64,000 nucleotides of DNA from NCBI GenBank assembly GCA_027596075.1, contig JADGJC010000068.1, positions 62,001 through 126,000 on the forward strand. The letters run 5' to 3'. This document shows, in pieces, positions 33,258 to 45,400 of this stretch (position 1 is its first letter; every line of letters begins with the position of its first letter). A program made the position numbers and the translations under genes. This stretch comes from Rhizophlyctis rosea. Its lineage: Eukaryota; Chytridiomycota; Chytridiomycetes; Rhizophlyctidales; Rhizophlyctidaceae. The notes under the pieces are model-generated. The model was not told where the DNA came from. It did no database searches and was given only the letters and a program-made list of their open reading frames with translations.

Positions 33258-36200
33258 TTGTGCTTGTGTGTGTGGATGTGTATTCGACCCGTTGGGATGG
33301 AGTGACTTTCCCACGGATGTGTTGGTTGATGGAGGTGAAGGGGAGGGTGCGTGGGAAAGAAGAGGTTGCTTGTTGGGGAATCTGTGCTTTGTGTGTGGTG
33401 GAAGAGGGAGATCAGTGGGGTGATCATATTGGATTGGCAGTCGGATTCGAGTGTGGTTGTGATCATCATCATTGTGATGGGGTGTGAGTCACAACTTCCC
33501 ATCACATGATGAATCCAATGCACCGTGTTATGCCACCGTTATGACATGGTGGCCAATTTTGGCTGAGTCGCGTCTGACCAAATCGGGCAAGATGGATGAT
33601 CCAAGAGTCTCCATTTTGAATGACACCATCGCAGTGGCTGTGCTAGCTCGCTTGCGACCAAATCGCGATTGCAAGGGTTCGGTCTGAATGCACGTGTGGA
33701 GAAAATAAGGCCTTCATTGAATTATGTAATACACCTATCAATCTGGACACTCACAAATTTCAAGGAAAAGTTAGCAGGGGGGGTAGCATGCACGAGCATA
33801 TCATTGTTGCCCTAAACAAAGTGTTTTCCGACGGGTCCCAATCATCGGCACTTGTTTTTTCTGCTTCATTTGGAATGGCTTTCAGAATTCCTGAGTTTCC
33901 CCTTGAATGGAATTAGCCGGACAGGGAATGCAGATCCATTGGACAGAAGTAATTACTTCAGATGGGATTGACCCTCATGGTCATGCATCCGTGTGATGTT
34001 GCGTATGAGCGGCCTGAATTACAGTCTTACATTAGTCAAAGAAGGGCAAAAGGAAAAAAACAAGCGTGCGTCATCACACGAAGTGGCCGGATCTGATTGG
34101 TCGCCGCAACTCGTGAGGTCACGACAATAGAAATTGACTGCAGATAGAATTAACAGAATAAAGACTGTGTTTTGGTGATCAATTTTAAACATGAGCTCCC
34201 TATTGTCGGATGATTACTTGGCACGTCGACGAGGATAATCACCCCTGTACACATTGATAGGGTGAGAGCGATGCGCCATACTAATTACAGTGTATCGGTC
34301 CCAGTAATACCGTTCCCAGTAATCCGTCACGCGAGGTCCAATCCATTTGAAAACACTATGACCCAAGCCATGCATCTTAGATAGCTACGAACAGCCGAAG
34401 CTAGCACAAACTCGTCATGCTCCAGATGGGGCGGTAGTCTTCTCTAAGCACCGGTAGTGTCTTCCTTTCAGCCTTGACAAGTCCCGCAACTCTTTTGGGG
34501 ACTTCAAACTAACAAAAAGGATCCCACATGCAGGGATGACCGAAGGAGGCAGGCATGTTATGCCCCTTTCTGAATCGAAGTACATTCCCAATCGATCTTC
34601 TCGTCCACTAAAATCCGACCGATCACTTGCCACCAGTTACGCTCACGAGTGCATCAAAGTCCGTTGCTTGGTGAAACTATGCAAAAAGGGATTTGCCGTT
34701 GCTCACTTCATGAAGTGTCATTACTGCGACTCCTTCAAACGCATGTCGGACCGACGAAATCTGTCAAAATCCGTGCGACACTCACAGCACGTGCGTTGGT
34801 CGCAAAGTCGTCCTTCAATATGTGCATGCTCAATCATGTTTATCAAGACTGTGGTCCAGTACATTTTAAAGAATATCTGTGTCATTACTCGTACCAAATC
34901 GAGATGTCGATGCCTCAATTCATGCGCAGGAGCTCGTCGACCTGGCAGCTGTGATCATGACCTTCTTTTGGATTTCGCCCTCACTGTCTGGCATCTCAAC
35001 CTGTTACTTCCAAGTCTTCCAATCATACGGTCATATCGTCTTGATCAGTGTCTGTGTTTTGTTCTTTTCGAAGTGGGCCTCCCACATCCTTCCACTCTCA
35101 GAGTCTGAAGAGAACTTTTTTGACGATGACAGCTGCCCGTGACCATGTGTTCCGACCTGCCCTTCCTACAGAGATGACCGAGTTCATCCTGTCCGTCATC
35201 ACAGGATACGTTGGCCCTTATTTCACCGAGCCTCGTCTCGTGATGAAGCTCCATCAGTTTACATCGGCACCATTTTTTTTTGCCTTACATCTAATCTGAC
35301 TATGCTGTTGAACTTCACAGCGCACGTGGGGCATGGAGTGCATGGTATGAATCCAACAACAACGTGAACTTTGACTCACTTGAATCCCCCAATCATTCCC
35401 AACGAAAAAGTGATCCGTCCTCATCCGCATTTCCGGCCTACTCACTCTTTCCACACCTTGAATGTGAATACACTATGGTGGAGCTCTCCGCGCAGGTCAG
35501 CGCCCCATCCAGTTTTCGAACATTTTGAGTTTTGCTCAGCTCTCCAGGTAACGTTTCGCCATATATAAAGCGGTGTGCGGCGATGAGTCCCACAATGGAG
35601 GACCTCTTGATAGAAGCAAACCGTAAAAAAGGGATACGGCCGCAAAGCTTGATGCCTACCAGGTAATTGCAATCCTCTTACGGCCTCGTTGGTGGTGTAT
35701 GTTTTCCAGATGTTAACTCCAAACTTGTGCAAGCTACATCAAACACTGCCCGCCACAAAAGGATGTTTCACCACGTTGTCCATGAAGCGCAAGAATCGAA
35801 CCCAGCCCAACTAATCCCGAGCGTACTTGTTCCCTCCAAATTTGGATTTGAACATTTATTGGCATTCACCATCGTAAATAGTACGTCCACTTGTGCCAAA
35901 CAGGGTCAAGAGACTTCAAGGGGATCTCAATTTCTTAATCAGAAAGGGAATCGCAAAAAGGGTGACTTGATGTTCGATTGCCAAAGTGTTCACCTCTGGT
36001 GTTCTCTAAGCAGAAACAACTGGACAATGCACCGCCACACTCGCACAATGTGGAGGTCTTTCATAAGGCACATTTGGCGCGAGGCATCTTTGCTCACAAT
36101 CTGTACCATGAAAGGCATCCACACGATACAATCCAACCAATTTAAGACTGCCAACCTCCTAATGGGGAGAATTGAGTCCTCGATCCTGGCTTCCAAAGCG

Positions 36201-39114
36201 CCTGCATTTTGTTTTCTTCCCCGATCAATTTCGTGGACGCTTGTTTTCATGACTATACGTCGTTGTCTTGATTGGTGTACCGACAATCTTAAACTCGTGC
36301 AGACAAGTATCGTCAACGCCTTCCTTAGATGAGCGTGACCACCATCCCGTTTGACTATCATATTTCTTTTCGTTCCGCGTTCAACACTCTCCAATTGCAC
36401 GAAACGTTCGAAGCTTCGTGGCTTCCCGCAAGTCTTGAGGAAGATCATGTTGCTACTCATAGGAATAACATTCCCGCCAATGCATTCAGCGTCAGAATGT
36501 ATAGCTTAGCCCACCAGGCCCTTGTTTTTTCTGTGTTGATGTTTCGATTCGACAATCTCGATGACATTCTTATACATGAAGAGTTGAAGAAGAAGAGTAA
36601 TGAGGCGGTTCCAGGAAAACAGAAAAAGACATAACCAATACGGGAGGTCCTCTAGCAAATGATTTGCACTTCTGGCGGCAATCCGATTTTAACTACGGAA
36701 ACTTCAGTCCCTCCTCCCCCTCTCTTATTTTTGCCACGCCATGAGCCACTTCAGTAGGCCAGAAAAATCCTTCCACGTCAAAACTCGAAGCAAATCTGTC
36801 CAACTTTTCATCAATCTCAGATCGACCGAAGCTATGGTTAATGGACATGTGTCTTACCTTCAGTCCCGTCCCCATGTTGCGATGTACATCCAAATATATG
36901 GATTTCGCAAACAACATCCATGAAGCTCATGACAGGCAAATGCGCTCATTTGAGTTGTCAACTCTGCCTTGAAGACACGCACACATGCAATTATTCTCTT
37001 TTTTTTCTGTTCCCTTGCACGTTGCGGCATTTCCATGCTGAAGTTTGGGAAAGAAGGATAGGACGTCATTAAAGGGAAAAGCCGGCGGGGGAAGCGACAT
37101 ATTAGTGATGTGGTGGTTGTCCATTTAGTATCATGGATGACTGGACTTATTTTTCTTGCTTGTATAGGCGAATCAAAAGGTGAGTTTTCGGGTGGTCGGA
37201 AAATCATGCGGAATGAAGAAATAACATGTATGGACGAAAAGAAAGCGGTCACAATTGGAGCTCACGGACTGTGAACTGTGCAGAAGCATTAGATCCTGTG
37301 CCTGCACTAGAATTACATCATCTGCAAATCTTTCGGGAAGATTGTTGGGATAAACAGCTCAATCCGAGGGTAAGTGAGAGGGACAGGTCATCAATCAAAC
37401 AAAGCAAAGTCAGTGAAGTGCCCGGCAGGGTGGACCCATGCGAGCTTCCACTTTCCCAATGGGTAATCATGATTCCCCGTCCCTCCAATTTCAATTTTAC
37501 AGGAGTTCAATTCCCGCGCATTCCGCGCCTGGGGAGAAAGGAACGACAGGTGGGGACTTTCTCGCTAGTTTGCACAGATTGGTTGAGCAACGTTTATCTA
37601 TCCCATACTTCCTGCCATAGACCTACGCGCCATGCTCCATCCGCGAGGTCTTTGGTTGATGATGTAATTAGCTGCTACATTTCCTCTTGCTGCTTTCACC
37701 GCAGGCAAACGGGAAGAGTGCGCCCCTTCTGCCTTTCCTTATCTTTTTGTTCTGATTTGGTTTTTGGAATCTGCATACTACTACCACACTGTTGTGAGAG
37801 ATAGGTTCTTTCAAAAGCATGTGAACTCAACAATCGCGGTCTAATAGGGAGAACGAAAAAGCAAGAACTTTTGTGTTGCTCATATGCCACGCTTACGGCT
37901 GTGTCGGGGGTTTCACCAACATCGCCTCTTCAAACCACGTTTTGGTTTTCTGCTTTATCATTGGTTGTCCTCAAGGGTTTCGCAATTAGCTTGGTCTGCT
38001 TCCAAACATTGCAACACTTTCAATCCGAAAACCTTACCATGATGCGTTGGGGCACTCCAAAGAATGAATACCATGTTTCGCCAAGATCGCCTTTTTGGAG
38101 TGAGTTCAGTTGGTGGTAGATGTTTTGATTGGGTTTTCGTCGGACTACACAGAAGAAGTTCTCCCGAATGACATTGTCAGCACTTGATACGATGGGCATG
38201 ATGCAACCTTCAAATTTGGCATACATGTAGTGAATAGCTCTCACAACTCTCGTGTCCCTCACCACAACGAGTTGTCCAACCTGTCTCGGCAGGCCGTGCT
38301 TCTCCTTTTTGCTTGTGTTCGTTTTGTGCGATTCGCTCTCTTGGATTATTGTCGTTCGCACCGGTTAACATGAGTCAGAGATGTTGCGGTTGCGGTGACC
38401 GATGCGACGGTTACCGAAAAAGAGAGGGGGTTGTATAGGAACCACAGGACCAGGCCAGTCGGGCATATGGCCATGTGTGAGGGTGGTAGGGACAGGCTCG
38501 GTTTTGCCGAAGTGAGGAAGTTGGAAACCGTGTAACAACTATTCGCTTGAGCGGTGATGAATACATCATGCTCGCGATCCTGGAAGGAAAGATGTGAATA
38601 TCTCTTGTGGCTTTTCATATAAAATGGGTGGAAATACAGAACGACCAAGATGAGTCAGAAGGGAGAAGGACCGGAAGCGGACCGCTTTACGGGCTGTCCT
38701 CTTATTGTCTTGAGATGTTCTTGGGTGGCATTAGATGAAATGACAAACCGCGTGAACGGGGCGCAGGTCCATCTCAATCCTTGCAAGACCTACGACGAGA
38801 GGATCAAACAGCCTTCTCTCAATATGTGCAGCGGATGTCAACCGAAACCCACCCAGTAGATTCCTCGATCCCTTCACAATTCGGTCTTGGTTCAATTCAT
38901 TAAACCTCGTGAGAAGAGATTGCAAAGCATCATCGTCTGCTCAATCATTTACCATGATTCCTCTCACCCCATTCCGCCAACTATATATACGCTAGTAGCA
39001 AATCTTCGCTCTATCTGCAAACATTCCCCGCATCCAGCCAACATCATCACACATAAGCAATCAGATTGACACAGCAAAGTCACAGCATATGAAACGTAAA
39101 CTCCCCACTTCAAC
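33258..39114. other. gene-poor region (5.9 kb)
   Basis: Promoter of the RNA-binding protein gene at its left end; otherwise no supportable gene. The longest frames (about 190-220 codons at 34.5, 35.7 and 37.2 kb) have no family motif and an irregular, Cys/His/Arg-rich composition expected of chance frames. Confidence 0.5.
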
Positions 39115-40392
39115 TCATAGCACCTCCTCCCCACGGCACCCGGCAACTCCATAATAGAATCCAATTGCACTGAGTGCAGATAGCGGCAAACCCACGGCCA
39201 CACCCGCGTTCCAGATGTAAGGCATCACACGTCTATACCACGGGCGTCGTATGGGTTCCGCAATGGGAGGGACTGGTGTGGGAGGATTGGTAGGTATGGG
39301 TGTGGGAGGAATATCATTAGGTGTTGGGAGGAGGGATTCGACGCGGCGTTGTTCGGTAAGAACTGTGGGTCCATCGCCGAATTCGACGCTGTTGTTGCTG
39401 CTGGGAGGAGCGGCGGGAGATTGGGAGCGGTTGGTGCCTGGCAGGTGGAAAGGTCAGCCATTGTCGAAGGGATCTGTGGAGCGCCCTGTCGTGAATGAAA
39501 TGCAATACCCTACCATTTAGGTGACCGATTTCATTCGTTGTCGTGTCCACGCCGGACGGTCCGCCTTGAGTCCAGTTTGATACTTCGAGCACATGACCTG
39601 CACCGACGCTTTTGTAGCGTAGGATCTCGCTGCAACAAAAGCGCTCGTCAACCAAGCATTGTACTCCGCCCATTCACCAAAGAGGGCGGTACCCGTAACT
39701 TACTCATCTTCATCAATCCTCGAAATCTCTTCAATCTCCTCATCCGACGAGTCCAACCCTCGACCTCACTTCGATGATGGACGTTCCAGTTTCCGCACTC
39801 GAAATCCGTGAGCGATCAGGTGAAGTACCAGATTGCTCAGACTGGCACACTTGTATCCACACATCTGAGGAAAACATTCCAATTGGTCAACATTTGCGTT
39901 CGACAAGCGAACAAGAGGACATTGTGAGGCAAACCTCCGATCCACCATCAACCGTCCGCCGTCGTGTGGTATAGATACCCAAGTCCCTGCTCGCATCGTG
40001 CAGTTTGACGGGGAGTTTGCAGATTCGGTCTGAGGTAGCGGGTTGGCCGGTTGGGTATAGGGATTTTGGGAGGTGTTTGCCGGTTGGGTTTAGGTACTTT
40101 GGTTGCGGTGGGGATACGGAGGGTGGAAGACCCGGTTGCGCTGGACGGGTTCTGGTTGGGGGACGAGTTTTGTAGAGCTTTTTATATGGGTTAATGGTGT
40201 CTGGTGTCTGCTGCCTTTTGAGGGAAATGCGATGGGTTGAGTAATGTTAGTGGAGGAGTTGGAGGTGTCAGACCTGACACTGCCAGGATGGTGGTCACTT
40301 ACCTTTGGACTTCTTTAGTTCTACCCATGTTGGTGTTGGCCCAGAGGTGCTACTTTTGAGGTCAAGAGGAGAGAAGTAGGTAGACAGTGCGT
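39115..40392 (-). CDS. C2H2-type protein with tail-anchor-like C terminus, frame apparently broken (5' end unresolved)
   Basis: Function unknown. Visible exons: about 40303-40392 (DALSTYFSPLDLK), then a Pro-rich exon ending in the block NPTGKHLPKSLYPTGQPATS and ICKLPVKLHDASRDL, then the finger exon MCGYKCASLSNLVLHLIAHG. After that come an acidic SSDEEIEEISRIDED exon, EILRYKSVGAGHVLEVSNW, and a last exon with a Pro-rich stretch and a single hydrophobic segment (VAVGLPLSALSAIGFYYG) just before the end. The block around the finger matches the neighbouring gene at 41.3-42.5 kb. Two problems: the obvious donor before the finger does not keep the frame, and a TGA follows PSSK in the frame that otherwise continues into the acidic exon. 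It may be a pseudogene, two genes, or mis-spliced here. Confidence 0.45.
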
Positions 40393-41257
40393 CTACAAAA
40401 ACGAGTGCAACCAGGCATGTGGATGGGAGTGGCAGATCAATATGGCATGTTTTGATCGTTGATGGATATATATCCACAAGGCACAACTACTGACGCGCCA
40501 TCAAACAACTACCGCGCCCCTTTTTGGGACGGATGAACGGTCACCGAAGGAGCCGTGACCAATCGTTGTTGATCTCAAAAACGCCCCATCAGGTCATTGC
40601 ACCGCGTTATAGCATTGATCCGTGCTGTCACCTTGATTATGCAACATTTGTAACTGACCATGCAAATCTGAAATGAAGACTTGCATAAAGGACGTTATCT
40701 ACAGGAAATTGCAACGTGCCTAGCTATGAAGCACTTCTAAAGACTGGTTGCTCATTCGCAAAATTGCTAATGCATGCTAACTGCTCCCGCCCTACTCCCA
40801 TCCCTAAAATACTGCTCCTATACAATCGCCGCATAACCTTCCCTCCCTCGGCCCTCCCAATCAGTACCCTGCTAATGAAACCACTTTGCCTTTCATCTCC
40901 ATCTTACAAGCTCACATGAATCATCATCCCTACAGCATCCGTCATCTGCACCAAATCACAGTTGTTTTTCGGTGTCCCGAGTCAACTTGTCAGTGTAATC
41001 CTCTTCCGTCTGGCGGAGTTTTCTAAGCTTCTTCAACTCTTTTGCGTGTGCATTCCGCCTTTGGGCGGCTTTTCTCTCCGCTTGCGCCGCCATCAGCGCC
41101 TCCCTTTCACGTTTGAGCTCTTCCTCCAGGTCCGATCCGGGACCTGCGTCTGTGCGAATGGTCGGCAAGTATCTCGGTTGCGGTTGTGCGGGAGGTTTGA
41201 GCGGTTTGTAGGGAGTGACGGCGGTGATGTGGTGTGCGTCGTTCTGCGGCACAAGTG
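40393..41257. other. spacer with a coiled-coil-coding stretch (40956-41252, minus)
   Basis: The minus-strand frame 40956-41252 encodes a highly charged helix (LEEELKREREALMAAQAERK and on), which looks coding. It starts immediately after the stop of the upstream C2H2 gene but in another frame, so it may be the true C terminus of that gene reached by an unrecognised splice or a frameshift. The rest, 40393-40955, shows nothing clear. Confidence 0.35.
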
Positions 41258-42474
41258 CTACAGGACGGAGCTTGCAGATGCAGAATCCTCTTCCACTTCC
41301 GAATGGTTAGGAAGCTTCTCCCCGCATTCGCCACAGAACTTTTCTTCCCTGTCGTCTCCCTTCCCACACTGTTCACAGAACTTCTGGTCTTGGAAAAGCA
41401 CCATCCTCAGTTCAGGTTCATGTGGTGCAATTGTGGGCGTTGACCTTGCAGTTTGACGGGTTTGTGCGGTTGGGTGTGGGTTTGAGTGCTTGGTGTTGCT
41501 GAGAGGCTCCCAGTCGCTGGACGATGCTTCCTCATCCCCTTCTTCATGGCTTTCGTCATCGTCCAAGACCTTTGGTATTGTTGTCTTTGCCCTCCGGTTA
41601 GGAGATGTCTGCGCGGTTGGAGGGGCACCGGTATGGTGTACGACAGCAGAATGCTTGGGAGTTGTGTTGACTTTTTTGATCCGAAAGCCATGCCCAATCA
41701 AATGCTTGATTAGGAGATCACTGCTGGTGAATGTTGAGCCACAAATCTGGAGACAATCATATCAGATATAATCATGTGAGTCTTGCGCTCCAAGCCAGGC
41801 CCAGTACCTTCCAGGCTTTGTGATCATTGATAGGTAGCTTGCACGTTCTCTCGTTAACAGAAGGCCTTTCATTTGGATACAGATCCTTAGGGAGTTTCCT
41901 GCCGGTCGGGTTGCGGTAGGTGTCATCTCTTGCAGAGGCGCTTAGCGACAGACGCCTGTGCTTCTTCGACTTTGTGACGGAACTGGATGTGATATCTCTC
42001 GATGAGTCAGAGTCTGGAGTGTACTGCTCCCTCTTCCTACATCAACTTGTAAGCTCTTGAAGTGCGTCTAAATGCCGAAAGAATGAACACACTTGGTACG
42101 ACCCATCGTGCAGTATTCCCAAGCGGCTTCTTCGTCGGTGGTGAAATGAGCTTACAAGCGTCCAGCAATCTCTTGGTAGGTTGATACTTCTGGGTGCGTC
42201 GGTGCGAAATAGCTACCAGTTGTGGAAGTGTACGTGAAGCCTTATTGGGTGGGTGATTGGGAGTGCCGGCACTTTGTAGCTTGCCACTGTTGCCAGCTCG
42301 GATCACTATGAAGAGAGGATAGAACAAGGTTACTTCGTAACCTTGTAGCGATCTAACCAGGTTCAGGACGAGATCTGAATCTGAGCTTCGTGCCGCTATT
42401 TTATTAGATCAAGCATAAGTCACTCTACGGAGGCCCAGTCTGTATACCTGGCGGGGCTTGTTCGTCTGAAACAT
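41258..42474 (-). CDS. C2H2-type / zinc-ribbon protein, paralogue of the 39.1-40.4 kb gene (5' end uncertain)
   Basis: Function unknown; probably nuclear. Visible order: an N-terminal basic region (RTQKYQPTKRLLDACKLISP), then SKSKKHRRLSLSASARDDTY, then NPTGRKLPKDLYPNERPSVN and TCKLPINDHKAWK. After a GT-AG intron comes the second half of a C2H2 finger, ICGSTFTSSDLLIKHLIGHG. A Ser/Pro/acidic linker leads to a zinc ribbon with two CxxC knuckles (KFCEQCGKG and KFCGECGEKL). The loop between the two finger cysteines is about 11 residues instead of the usual 2-4, and the intron sits in it. The stop is at 41258-41260. The paralogue downstream shares the block and intron position but lacks the ribbon. 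Confidence 0.55.
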
Positions 42475-45400
42475 TAAACCTCCTTTGGGATTCCGTAGTT
42501 CCTTCATGCATAAGCAAGGGTAATCTTCGCATGATATGCATAACCTCTTCCTGTCGCGTCATGTGACCATCAACTCTAAACATCGACTCGAAAGCTTGCT
42601 GTCTCAGTGGCGCGCGCTCTTTGCGCGGCCGGTGCGCGAGCTAGCAATAACGGGTTTCCATATATTCGACCAATCCAACTTGTCTTCCGAAGTGATTTTG
42701 AAAGCTTGAAGAGCAATATAAGCATTTGATGAGAGCATTGGCGAAATAGCAAAATGCTGGAGCGTCAACATCTGAACACTTGCCGCAGGATGAAAAACAA
42801 TGAGTAGGTACCGATTGCATTCCCGCCGATCAAACTGACAATCTGTGAGTTCATATGGCTCATGCCCAGAAAAGGAAGCTCCGTGTGAGAAATGAATTCC
42901 GAGCAGCAGACCCTATGGCTTCCAAGGTCTCATTGAGGAGTGCATCGTGAGGGCAGTGATGGTCTCGATCTCGTTCAAATGGTTGGTACTACTCCTGCCT
43001 AAAGGACTACAGTTTGCCTACCGTTCCACAGTTGATACGACGCCTTCATCTGATCAAAAAGTATTTATCTCCGCGAAGTTACCATGAGAAATACCGAGTG
43101 GTGATTGTGCTACACAAGCTACTCTATATTGGCGGCTGTGTATGTTCTTTGAGAGATTTGGATGGGTTGTATCAATGGTATGAGGGAGTGACATGGAAAC
43201 GAGGTGGAGAGGAAAGTGAGTATGGACATTGCGCCGATCGTCTTCCAGTCGCCTCTATTGCTTTTTGTGAAGGTGCACTGGCAGTGTTCGGATTATGGGT
43301 GGCTCCGTCAGGGGATTCACAACATTTTGCTAAATGTGGATGGTCAAAAAAAAGCAAGGGGTCACTTTGATGTATAATCCCCCTTGTTCGACGTGATGGT
43401 CTTGCCAGGAACCAGTGGAGGTCGCATGAGGTCTTCACAATATGGGTTACAGAATGTAGTAGAGTTAGTCACATCCATCTGACGGCTTCGTTGAGATTGT
43501 ATAAGGGGACGGAGACGAAATATTTGATTTGAAGCAGGGCCCAAGCGGGAGTGGCATTGATGCCATGGGTGCATACATTGTGGATTTCTGCGAATCCCAG
43601 GTCAAATTGACTTCAGCGGTTCAAGGAACATACCTAAGTGTTTGTAGTTTGTGTCACCCCCCTGCAACCGTCATACGCGCACCTCAGTGAAAGAAGCTGA
43701 TAGGTGTGAAGCCCTATCCGACCGTGTCAAGCATTTTGTTGTCAACATCGTTTCCTTTTGCCCTGAGGAGGACTGTGGAGGAAATTGTGCAATGGTGACT
43801 ATGAATGCCCAATCACGTCCTCTTTGAGAGAAAAAAGGGACTGAAGGGGCTGACGTTGCCTACGCCGTCTTAGTCATTGTCAGATGGACTATTTGAAAAT
43901 CTGTAAACCTACCTGTGCAGGCCTCTCATCGCTTATGGGTGAGCGTAGAATTGCCCTGGGCGAAGTCAACCGTCGCGATAGTCGAGTGTTGACTTTTTTT
44001 GGGACCGCCCTTCTGAATGGTTTTCCGAGCGTGTATGCATTGGATGTGGAAACACTGAACCTTTGAGGAGCGGCGGCGCCAATCGTGCTTCGGCACATCG
44101 CATCATTGGTCATCCAAAGTTGATCAGGGTGCCGTTTGGGAAGAAAAGCAAAAAAAGGAGTACCAGCCCTTACGGAAAGCCATTCTACACTCGAGGTAGG
44201 AACTACTCGTCGCAACGACATTGAGGTGCAACAGTGACCAATTATCTGACGCCGGCTTCCAGGTACTGGCCCTTGTGGTACATGAATACCCTGCACGAAC
44301 ATATCGGTTTGTGCGCATTCGGTCCTCTGCACTGGCAGTATGATTTTCGAGTAGAACCGTACTTCGGTCACCAACCTACTGATTCAAATGGGCATTGGAA
44401 CCGGCACTGTCTTTTTCTTTTGTTGGTCTTCTCGGGCAACAGATCTCCGCTGTCATTGGAGGTCAAGCTTGAAAGGGCGGATGTCATGGAACAAAAAAAA
44501 AGTCAATTGCACAACGGATCGCTTCGAGATTCCTACTCGTCGCAGTTGGATGCTGTAGATGGTGGCAGGTATAGGCTTAGAAGCCATTGGAAGATTTGTG
44601 TGCATCAACTGAAGGGGGGAAGTGACTAGAGATGAATATGAACCTGCGTCACTCTTAGAAAAGTACAGCTAGAAAGCTGAATGAGAGTTCAAGTACGCGC
44701 TGCACATTGGACGCGAGTCCCGGTCGATTGAGTCAATTTGCAGACCCTTCGCGGGGGGGGGGGGGGGGGGAGGGACCAAGGCCTGGATCAAATCCCTTTC
44801 CAGACGCACCACAAAAAAAGAAAGGGTTCTAACCTCTAACAAAATAGGATCACTGTGCATTGTAAGCAGTCTTAATGTCCGTGCCATGGCGGGGAACTCG
44901 CAAGAGGTGATTTGTGCCGTGGAGTTGGGGGGCATTCACTTTTCGGCAATGAAACGGACTCGGAACTCATGACCACGAATATGAGGATGACCATGGCAGG
45001 ACCCGAATCGAGACGGCAAATGCAGTGCGGCTCTGTCATATTCCATGTATCGCAAGTCGGCATAAATGAGCATGTACCGCTATTATGTGTTGTTCGGCAT
45101 GGGCTCGGGTGAAGAAACCCATTTTGGTTTTGGTTGCCGCGAGAATTAGTTTACGAAGGCAGTTACCCATATCCTCGGCAATCATAACGACTTGAAAACC
45201 ATTGCCACAGAGAGTCCTGCTTTGACTGGTGCTTACTGCTGTCTGTCCTGTCATTCTGAAGGCCTCTCGCTCAACGCCCCTCTACCGTACATCTTCTTAT
45301 ACTCTCTGAGCGAGCACACTAGACCCTGTGGAAGTCAGTCATCAATAAATCACATCAACGGGGCGGGAATGGCGGTGAAGAAAAACACACAACTCAAACT

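Noticed and set aside
35790..35812. A B-box-like GGTTCGATTCT on the minus strand
   Set aside because: No A box at tRNA spacing and no foldable stems.
34536..36332. Two open frames of about 190 and 220 codons in the desert (34536-35108 and 35667-36332, plus strand)
   Set aside because: No family motif, no signal or helix pattern, irregular Cys/His/Arg-rich composition and no flanking splice signals that extend them; length is within chance for this amount of DNA.
37226..37804. 192-codon plus-strand frame
   Set aside because: Begins and ends without gene-like context and shows no motif.
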